A DNA stretch of 28,401 nt from DASCNA01 sp036011305 (GTDB lineage: Bacteria > Verrucomicrobiota > Lentisphaeria > Victivallales > GWF2-38-69): positions 1 to 28,401 of the forward strand of contig DASCNA010000104.1 in assembly GCA_036011305.1 (NCBI GenBank). The letters run 5' to 3'. Shown here piece by piece: positions 22,033 through 28,401 of this stretch (positions within the stretch are counted from its first letter, which is position 1; each line of letters begins with the position of its first letter). The position numbers and the translations under genes were made by a program. A model generated the notes under the pieces. It had not been told where the DNA came from, made no database searches, and saw only the letters and a program-made list of their open reading frames with translations.

Positions 22033-24006
22033 ATGATAAGAAGACAAAAAATTCTGATTGTTGATGAAAAAGCATCAAATTTGACTGCTTTTTCTCGCAT
22101 TCTTGAGGATATTGAAGCAGATATAATCACTGCAGATAATGGCAATGACGCTGTTCGGTTAGCTTTTGAACAGGACATAGACCTTATTCTTCTTGATATA
22201 CATATACCTGGGATGACTGGTTATGACACTATTCAATTGATAAAAAAGGAAGAAAAAACCAAATATCTTCCAATAGTTTTTTTAACTAGTAAAAGTACAG
22301 AGAATGTTCATATAATAGAAGGAATTGAGTCTGGAGCTGTTGACTTTATAGAAAAACCGGTTTCTGATAAAATTTTGATATGTAAAACAAAATTACTGCT
22401 TGAAATGCAGAAAAATAGAATAGAGCTTGAAAAAAAAAATAGAGAAATAGCAGATGAGAAGGCTTATTCAGAAGAACTTTTAGCTACTATGCCAGACGGC
22501 CTTTGGATAATTGATTTTAATGGGAATACTATTGATGTTAATCAGAGTATAGTAAAAATGCTTGGATACACGGACAAAGAAGATCTAATTAAAAAAAATC
22601 CAGTAGATATTTCTCCAGAAAAAAGCTCTATAGAGTTAAAAAGGCTAATAAACGGTACTTTGAACGGGGAAAATATGAATGGTGAGTTTAAAGCTATCAA
22701 AAAAAATGGAGAAAATATCACAATATCAGTCAAAACTGCTTGCATGAAAGATATTGATGGAAAAATATCGGGTGGATTTGCTGTTATCAGAGATATTACC
22801 GAACGTATTAAAATGGAAGAGCAGATAAGGAAAACCAATAAGGATCTGAAAGATAAAATCATTCAATTGAAGAACTATCAGGTAGCAAAAAGCAGATTCT
22901 ATGCGGCTATTAACCATGAAATACGTACACCCTTAAATGCTGTATTGGGACTTACAGAAATTCTTGATGAAGAAATTAAAGATGCTGAATATAAGAAATA
23001 TACGACTAAAATTTTTAATTCAGGTAAACTGCTTTTAAATGTAGTTAATGATATTCTGGATTTTTCTAAATTTGAAGCAGGTAAAAAAGAAGTAAATGAA
23101 GAAGATTTCAGCTTATCAGAAACTGTAGATGTATTAAATTCTGTTTTACAGATTATGGCAACAGATAAAGGACTTGATTTTACTGTTGAAAGTTCTTCTA
23201 ATATGGATGAAATACTATTTGGAGATAATATACTACTGACCAAACTATTACTGAATCTTTGCAACAATGCGATAAAGTATACAAATACAGGCCGTGTTTT
23301 ACTCAAAATCGAAACTATAGAATCAGAAGATCTATTTATTAAATACCTTTTTACTGTTAGTGATACAGGTATTGGAATTTTAAAACAAAATTTAAATAAA
23401 TTATTTACTCCGTTTACTCAATTTGAAAAATCACAGACTATTGAGGGGACAGGTCTTGGACTTGCTATTGTGAAAGAAATAGTAGATTTGATGAAAGGCG
23501 ACATTTACGTTGATTCTGAAATAGGTGAAGGAAGTAGATTTAGTGTAAAATTATCTTTTAAAAAACAAACTATTATACAGGCTTCAAGGAGAATGTCTAC
23601 TGTTACAAAAAGTAAAATGAAATCAACTAAATTTCTAATAGTTGATGATGTTAAGGATAATCAACTTCTTATCAAAGTATTTTTGTCTAAATTAGGGATT
23701 GAATCAATTGATATAGCTGAAAACGGGAGAAGAGCTGTCAATTTTGTACGAAAGAAGGAATATGATATCATTTTAATGGATTCAAATATGCCTGGTATGG
23801 ATGGACGGGAGGCATCGAGACAAATAAGAGAGATAACAGCGTCTGTAAAAAAACCTGTCATAATTTCTTTAACTGCAAATACAACCATAGATAGAGAATT
23901 GTCAATTAAATCAGGTATTGACTATTTTATTTTTAAACCAATAAACTTCAGTAATTTTAAAAAAATTATCGATGAAGTTATTACGGAAAATGTAGAAACC
24001 AAATAA
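22033..24006 (+). CDS. Hybrid sensor histidine kinase, REC-PAS-HisKA-HATPase-REC
   Basis: A 657-residue cytoplasmic signalling protein with no membrane segment. An N-terminal receiver (5-118) has phospho-acceptor Asp55, TS at 85-86 and Lys108. A short coiled linker (120-145) is followed by a PAS domain (about 146-258, ending in DITERIK). HisKA carries His295 in NHEIRTPLNAVLG. HATPase has N-box NNAIKYTN (411-418), G1 DTGIGI (444-449) and G2 GTGLGLAI (472-479). The C-terminal receiver (533-650) has Asp583 in LMDSNMPGMDG. The start lies 26 bases after an in-frame stop, with only a weak ribosome binding site. Input is probably phosphate from another kinase through the first receiver, plus a PAS ligand. 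No output partner is encoded beside it. Confidence 0.92.
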   Translation: MIRRQKILIVDEKASNLTAFSRILEDIEADIITADNGNDAVRLAFEQDIDLILLDIHIPGMTGYDTIQLIKKEEKTKYLPIVFLTSKSTENVHIIEGIESGAVDFIEKPVSDKILICKTKLLLEMQKNRIELEKKNREIADEKAYSEELLATMPDGLWIIDFNGNTIDVNQSIVKMLGYTDKEDLIKKNPVDISPEKSSIELKRLINGTLNGENMNGEFKAIKKNGENITISVKTACMKDIDGKISGGFAVIRDITERIKMEEQIRKTNKDLKDKIIQLKNYQVAKSRFYAAINHEIRTPLNAVLGLTEILDEEIKDAEYKKYTTKIFNSGKLLLNVVNDILDFSKFEAGKKEVNEEDFSLSETVDVLNSVLQIMATDKGLDFTVESSSNMDEILFGDNILLTKLLLNLCNNAIKYTNTGRVLLKIETIESEDLFIKYLFTVSDTGIGILKQNLNKLFTPFTQFEKSQTIEGTGLGLAIVKEIVDLMKGDIYVDSEIGEGSRFSVKLSFKKQTIIQASRRMSTVTKSKMKSTKFLIVDDVKDNQLLIKVFLSKLGIESIDIAENGRRAVNFVRKKEYDIILMDSNMPGMDGREASRQIREITASVKKPVIISLTANTTIDRELSIKSGIDYFIFKPINFSNFKKIIDEVITENVETK

Positions 24007-24119
24007 TATAAATTTTATACCCCTCCTATTTCAATTGATTTTATTTCTACTAAGAAATTCTAGTTCACTGTTTATTGATTTTACATATTAAGAATATATG
24101 TAACTGTTTTGCTGTAAAA

Positions 24120-24250
24120 TCATTTAGGTAATGTTTTTTTACTTGACCATAAGAAAAACATCATAAGAAGTATAGCTGCTATAAACGAATATAATATGAC
24201 ATTACATGTGTAATTATATTTATCATTAAAAAACGGCAATACACCAAATC
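24120..24250 (-). pseudogene. C-terminal remnant of a membrane transporter
   Basis: A minus-strand frame reads GVLPFFNDKYNYTCNVILYS, then a hydrophobic helix FIAAILLMMFFLW and a charged end SSKKTLPK before TGA at 24120-24122. This is the shape of the last membrane segment and tail of a transporter, possibly of the MFS type. It is joined directly to the methyltransferase remnant upstream, so a deletion removed most of the gene. The bases 24007-24119 beyond it show nothing recognisable. Confidence 0.45.
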
Positions 24251-24547
24251 AATTTTTTTTTATATTTAGTAAGGTTATAAATACTTTCATTGGCATAAGA
24301 AGTATTTTTTATTCCACCTAACTTCAATCTTGCTTTTGCTATTTCAAGCTGTTTATCACCTGCATCTATGCAAGCACCTTACCTGTAGAACCTAACATAG
24401 AAGAAATTAGTGCAGTGGCATTACCTGGCCCTCGCAACCAAGATCAGCAACAAACATCCCAGGTTTCAATTCTGCATCGATTAAAAATTGCCTTGTGGTT
24501 TCTCCATGGACAGCACTATATATTTTAATCCGTTCCTCTTCTTTTTT
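24226..24547 (-). pseudogene. Broken class I SAM-dependent methyltransferase
   Basis: Reading the minus strand across frameshifts gives ERIKIYSAVHGETTRQFLID, then KPGMFVADLGC, then (after two extra bases) GPGNATALISSMLGSTGKVL. After a further break it gives DAGDKQLEIAKARLKLGG and NTSYANESIYNL. This is unmistakably SAM motif I (VADLGCGPG) and the following motif-II Asp and helix of a class I methyltransferase. The gene starts at the stop codon of the ThDP enzyme, so the two formed an operon. The 3' part is lost and fused to a transporter remnant. Substrate unknown. Confidence 0.7.
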
Positions 24548-26186
24548 ACCAGCTCATAATGGATTGATTCACCTGAGCATCAATTATTACAGATTTATCA
24601 CTCTTTTGTGCCTTTTTAAAAACTGCTCCAAACTCTTCTGTAGTTTTTGCTCTATACCCTATAAGATTATAACTTTCAGCTATTTTAGCAAAATCTGGAT
24701 TATGAAAAGAATCGGCACAGGTCTTACCAAAATTAATTATATTCAAATCCATTATTGAAGAACACCCCCCATTATTATGTATAACAAAGATAACTTTTAA
24801 ACCATATTCCATAGCTGTTCCAAGTTCATTCAGAGACATTTGAAATCCCCCATCTCCAACAAAACATACAACTTCTTTTTTAGTTGCCAAAGCTACTCCC
24901 AAAGCGGCAGGCACAGAATAACCCATTGGTCCATTTTTATCAGCTACAACAAAGTTCTGAGATAAATTAGTTCTAAATTTCATTACTGTCATTTTTTTAT
25001 TACAACCTGTATCGCATACAATACTTCCGTCCTCTGCCGCCTGTTCTTCAACAATATTATTGATATTAATAGGATTTATTCCATTATCATCTTTATATCT
25101 TCTTTCTTTATTAATTTGCTCTGAAAGCCTGTAAACCTCACCTCTTAATTCATGAGAATTATAATGCTCATTTATTTCAATCAAATCAATAAAGCTTGAA
25201 ATACTGCCAACTGCAGAAAAATCAATAGGATAAACTCTTCCTATTTCACCGGGATCTATATCTATCTGCGCAATTTTGGCGTTATCTATTAATGTTTTAT
25301 CATACCAGTTCATTTCCCATTCCTGCATTCTATCACCTAAAAAAAGTATAAAATCTGATCTTCTCATATATTCATGAGCTCTTCTATCACTACCTAGTTC
25401 TATCATAGACCCCATATACAATTCATTATATTCATCAATATAGTTTTTACCGATCGGAGAAACAGTAAAAGGGATTTTAGTTTTATTTAAAAAATTATTA
25501 AGTTTGTTTTGTAAATTCGGTTCCTCTGCACCTTCTCCAATAACAATAAATGGATGTTTGGATTCATATAACTCTTTCTCAATCATTTTAGAATTTATCT
25601 CATTACAACTATGTAATGAAATATTTCTAGATTTATCTGTACTGATTCTTTCATATTCAATTTTTCTGTTCCAAAAATCAATTGGTACTTCAACATAGAC
25701 AGGTCCCTGTCTCCCGGATTTTGATATTCTAAAAGCCCCTCTCAATATATTAGGAACTGATTCTGGTGATGGTACTAATATCGCCTGTTTACAACATGCT
25801 TTGAATATAGCCTTTTGTTCAGGATTAGTTCCAAGTCCGGATCCATCTTGAACACCATTCCTTCCGAAAGAAAATGTGGAACTTGAAGCACAAATTGCAA
25901 CTATAGGAATAGAGTCCATAAATGAAGTTGATAATCCTGTAACAAGATTCGTAGCACCTGGTCCTGAAGTGGTAAATATAACAGAAGGTTTTTTTGTTAT
26001 TCTGGCATATCCATCCGCCATATAAGCGGCATTTCCCTCTTGCCTGTTTAAAATTATTTTTATATCAGTTTCATCTGTAATAGCTTGATATAAATAAGTA
26101 ATATTTCGCCCATTGTATCCAAAGACATATTCAGTTTTTTCCTGTTTTAAAATATCAGCAACTGCCGATCTTACAGTAATTTTCAT
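24546..26186 (-). CDS. Acetolactate-synthase-like ThDP-dependent enzyme
   Basis: A 546-residue intact enzyme of the acetolactate synthase/pyruvate oxidase superfamily, quite distinct from the ilvB product of this window. The ATG at 26186 is chosen because AAAGGAGAT lies just upstream of it; the ATG at 26216 lies before that site. Its PYR domain has the activating Glu50 (LNRQEGNAAYMADGYAR). A middle domain follows (about 195-335), then a PP domain with GDG (445-447) to NN (471-472) for ThDP/Mg. It probably decarboxylates a 2-oxo acid and transfers or oxidises the unit. No small subunit accompanies it. Its neighbours are a broken methyltransferase downstream and a broken MFS exporter upstream, which suggests secondary metabolism rather than amino acid synthesis. 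Confidence 0.85.
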   Translation of the reverse strand: MKITVRSAVADILKQEKTEYVFGYNGRNITYLYQAITDETDIKIILNRQEGNAAYMADGYARITKKPSVIFTTSGPGATNLVTGLSTSFMDSIPIVAICASSSTFSFGRNGVQDGSGLGTNPEQKAIFKACCKQAILVPSPESVPNILRGAFRISKSGRQGPVYVEVPIDFWNRKIEYERISTDKSRNISLHSCNEINSKMIEKELYESKHPFIVIGEGAEEPNLQNKLNNFLNKTKIPFTVSPIGKNYIDEYNELYMGSMIELGSDRRAHEYMRRSDFILFLGDRMQEWEMNWYDKTLIDNAKIAQIDIDPGEIGRVYPIDFSAVGSISSFIDLIEINEHYNSHELRGEVYRLSEQINKERRYKDDNGINPININNIVEEQAAEDGSIVCDTGCNKKMTVMKFRTNLSQNFVVADKNGPMGYSVPAALGVALATKKEVVCFVGDGGFQMSLNELGTAMEYGLKVIFVIHNNGGCSSIMDLNIINFGKTCADSFHNPDFAKIAESYNLIGYRAKTTEEFGAVFKKAQKSDKSVIIDAQVNQSIMSW

Positions 26187-26212
26187 AATCTCTATCTCCT
26201 TTATTTTATAAT

Positions 26213-26374
26213 TCAAAAATATTCAAAAGAAGAACAATTAATATTCGTAATATTACTACACTCTGATGATACCGGCCGGTTTAAGAAAATATATATAAAA
26301 AAAATAATCATAAGTATACTAAATATTCCTATGATAATTTTTCTCATAATATAATTTTTATTTAATACTCTCAT
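26213..26374 (-). CDS. Possible 53-residue single-span membrane protein
   Basis: Small minus-strand frame just before the ThDP enzyme gene. A basic start (MRVLNKNYIMRK) is followed by a hydrophobic segment (about residues 13-31) and a short polar tail with two cysteines (RPVSSECSNITNINCSS). An internal ATG at residue 10 is also possible. The ribosome binding site is weak. It could be a membrane-anchored accessory peptide or a chance frame in AT-rich DNA. The orientation and the 26-base gap to the ThDP gene are its main support. Confidence 0.35.
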   Translation of the reverse strand: MRVLNKNYIMRKIIIGIFSILMIIFFIYIFLNRPVSSECSNITNINCSSFEYF

Positions 26375-26532
26375 TTTACACTCTAAAGTTTATACATTAT
26401 CTACTCTCTTCATATAACATAAATTATTAGAAAAATAAAATTTATCGATAGGAGAGATAATTATAATAGAATATTGGACACGTAAGTTTTTCCAATTTTA
26501 CATATAAACGTAATAATTACCTTTATGCAGTT

Positions 26533-27390
26533 TTAAATATTAATATGATATTTAACTGATTTTTTCCTAAAGGATATATTCCTTAAAAATTCTCTTATAA
26601 ACAACATGTATAAAATGAATGAAAATATTATAAAAAAAAGTATTCCGAATGTTAACATAAAGATAAAATTTGAGCGTATTTTACCTACTGCTAAGACAGT
26701 CAGAAAAGGTATGAATGCTCCTGTAAATTAATTAGTGAAGCCGCATTAGATTTATCTGAATGACTTGCAATTCCCATTATAGATGTATTAATAAAAATAA
26801 ATGAGAGACTGATAAATAATAGGAAAATACTGAAGTAATAGTAACATAATTTATTGAATAAAATGCGATCAATATTAAATTCGCACAAAAGGCAATACCG
26901 ATACCTATAATTATAGCAGTCACTGTTTTAAATTTGCCGGAAAGACTGGTAGCTAGAATGCTGCTAACAAGATATCCCATATATGATAAGAAAAAAATAA
27001 TTCCAAAAAATTTTGGAGACATTTTTAAATCCTGTGCTGAAATAAATGGTATTATGGCAATTGTACCGTAAAGAATTGCAGTGTAGGAAGCATATATTAA
27101 AGCTGATATAATGACATTTTTATTTTTAACTGCGGTAATGTAACTATTAACAATATAAGATATTTTCAATTTTGATCTTTTTCTACATATAGTATTGGCT
27201 ATAGGACCATAAAACAACTGGCTTAAAGCATAGCAAGCATGAATACGCCAACGGTATCCTGAATAGAGCCTTGACTAACTCTGTAATATTTTGCAAGCAT
27301 AGGCAATGCTGGAGTGTATAATACTGCATTAATTGGTCCCAATGATATTAGCAACAACAAACTGGTTAATGATATAATATTTTTTTTCAT
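26533..27390 (-). pseudogene. Broken MFS drug-exporter-type transporter (Bcr/CflA-like)
   Basis: It starts at the ATG at 27390 (GAGGA ribosome binding site) with the N-terminal MFS pattern LYTPALPMLAKYYRVSQG. A frameshift near 27220 interrupts the second helix (MLA, then YALSQLFYGPIAN). Right after the GRK-like loop the sequence jumps to KLKISYIVNSY and the second half of the protein (IPFISAQDLKMSPKFFGIIF). A block of roughly 100 residues covering helices 3-6 is therefore missing. Further frameshifts occur near 26820 and 26735, after which TGAFIPFLTVLAVG and the final helix run to a stop at 26533-26535. The gene cannot make a full exporter. Bcr/CflA members export antibiotics or small molecules. 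Confidence 0.7.
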
Positions 27391-27525
27391 ATTATTATTC
27401 CTCATTCTTGTGAGTCTTGATAGAAAGTTCAGTTTCATTAACAAATATGTATATGCAGAATTTTAAGTGTAAACATAATGAGGATAAAAGAAAAAAAAAT
27501 AGCAGTAAGAAATACTTATATAATT

Positions 27526-27541
27526 ATTTTTACGTAAAAAT
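27526..27541. promoter_or_regulatory. Perfect 16-bp palindrome upstream of the third XRE-PAS gene
   Basis: ATTTTTACGTAAAAAT is a perfect palindrome. It sits 7 bases upstream of a possible -35 box (TTGTAA, 27549-27554) that is 18 bases from a -10-like TAAAAT (27573-27578). The position suits an operator for the regulator itself, but this is unproven. Confidence 0.3.
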
Positions 27542-27623
27542 GATTTTTTTGTAAATAGGGCATTATAATTAATAAAATATTATGTATTCAAAACATTTAA
27601 ATTTTAATAGAAATTGAATATTT

Positions 27624-28401
27624 ATGTACTATAAAGACAAAATTATCTATAACAGAAAACTAAAAAAGCTTACGATTAAACAGGTTGCAAAATATCTTTC
27701 TACAGGAGAAAAGACAATCTGGAATTGGGAAAATGGTAGAACTCAACCAAGTAAAACTGACCTAATTGCCCTTTCTGTACTGTTTGATATACCATTGTGT
27801 GAAATTTCTGATTATGATAATCTCACAATTTTTTCAAGTACTAACAAAAATACTACGCAATCATGCACTGTTGACGGAGCTATAAATATTATAAACAATA
27901 TAATCAAAAAATATGGAGATGTACCTGAAGTTTCAATATCAGCTTTGAATAAACTAAATAACGAATTAGTAAATATGTCAAAAAAAAATCAGAGGCTAAC
28001 TAAAGCTCTAAATAGAAACAATGTGTTATTTGATACTATAAATTCGATTTTATATATAAAAGACAAGAATAGAAGCCTGATAAAAGTAAACAATGCCTTT
28101 ATTAACAGTATTCCCGGCAATTACTCATTAGAGGATATTATTGGATCAAAAGTGATTGATATATTAGGTAGAAAGGAAATTGAAGAACTTATTATCCTGG
28201 AAAACAGCGTATTTGAAACAGGACTGCTTGTTATTGATGAATTAATAAAAATACCAGGAAGTAATGGAAAAAAACAGGGATTAGTATCTATAAAGCCTGT
28301 TTTTGATAAATCAAATGATGTTAATGAGATTACAGTATGTATAAAGGATGTGACACGATTAAATGAAATCATTGAAAAACAGAGTATGCTTACGAATACT
28401 G
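27624..28401 (+). CDS. XRE-type HTH regulator with PAS domain (third paralogue; 3' end outside window)
   Basis: Open from the ATG at 27624 to the window edge (259 codons, no stop). Residues 1-63 form a Cro/C1-type HTH (TIKQVAKYLSTGEKTIWNWE, then NGRTQPSKTDLIALSVLF). A linker containing a coiled region follows (about 70-130), then a PAS domain from about 133 (LFDTINSILYIKDKNRSLIK, then VCIKDVTRLNEIIEK). It shares its plan (HTH, linker, PAS with the IKDKNR motif) with the regulators at 352 and 3441 but is clearly more distant and on the other strand. No ribosome binding site stands out. What it controls may lie beyond the window or in the divergent, decayed MFS region. Confidence 0.82.
   Translation, partial: MYYKDKIIYNRKLKKLTIKQVAKYLSTGEKTIWNWENGRTQPSKTDLIALSVLFDIPLCEISDYDNLTIFSSTNKNTTQSCTVDGAINIINNIIKKYGDVPEVSISALNKLNNELVNMSKKNQRLTKALNRNNVLFDTINSILYIKDKNRSLIKVNNAFINSIPGNYSLEDIIGSKVIDILGRKEIEELIILENSVFETGLLVIDELIKIPGSNGKKQGLVSIKPVFDKSNDVNEITVCIKDVTRLNEIIEKQSMLTNT

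Noticed and set aside
22899..23306. 135-codon minus-strand frame inside the hybrid kinase gene
   Set aside because: Lies wholly opposite the HisKA/HATPase coding sequence, which has all expected motifs; composition is Ser/Leu-rich, as in antisense frames.
24495..24758. 87-codon plus-strand frame
   Set aside because: Antisense to the end of the ThDP enzyme and the methyltransferase remnant; the minus strand gives recognisable families.
1..28401. CRISPR array, tRNA/rRNA genes, insertion sequences or prophage
   Set aside because: No regularly spaced repeats, cloverleaf-like sequences, transposase motifs or phage genes were noticed on either strand; a short or degenerate tRNA could still escape reading by eye.

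Overview
The window is AT-rich DNA from what looks like a Gram-negative, probably anaerobic bacterium. The signs are periplasmic adaptor-like proteins with signal peptides or membrane anchors, a CbpA/CbpM chaperone pair, and a lactate/glycolate-type dehydrogenase joined to EtfA/EtfB. The exact taxon cannot be fixed from sequence alone; Desulfobacterota-like or Spirochaetota-like lineages would fit. No tRNA, rRNA, CRISPR array or insertion sequence was seen.

Left part (1-7.25 kb). After the broken 3' end of a phosphatidylserine decarboxylase gene comes the most unusual part of the window: two tandem cassettes of one design. Each has an XRE-HTH/multi-PAS regulator on the minus strand. Divergent from it on the plus strand is a run of very small HlyD-like adaptor proteins (two in cassette 1, three in cassette 2), then a conserved 51-residue protein, then a terminator with the same 12-bp stem. 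The adaptors have only a split lipoyl-like domain around a helical hairpin, and no transporter or TolC gene lies nearby. The two divergent promoter regions share a near-palindromic 15-mer that could be the regulator's operator. A third XRE-PAS gene runs off the right edge.

Metabolic part (7.25-13.1 kb, minus strand). ilvB-ilvN (acetolactate synthase) is preceded by a promoter, a 47-codon leader peptide rich in Ile/Val/Leu codons and a terminator hairpin, which together look like a classic attenuator. Upstream of it is an etfB-etfA-FAD dehydrogenase operon of the electron-confurcating lactate dehydrogenase type.

Middle part (13.3-24.0 kb). An exported PCMT-like methyltransferase is followed by a polytopic membrane protein with a spermidine-synthase-like domain. 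Then come cbpM/cbpA (minus), a DEAD-box RNA helicase with a DbpA-type RNA-binding domain, a B12-binding radical SAM protein and a hybrid histidine kinase.

Right part (24.0-27.4 kb). This is a decaying gene cluster on the minus strand. It has an intact acetolactate-synthase-like ThDP enzyme and a possible 53-residue membrane peptide. Around them lie a frameshifted methyltransferase, a transporter C-terminus, and an MFS exporter with an internal deletion. This looks like a small biosynthesis/export cluster that has been lost.
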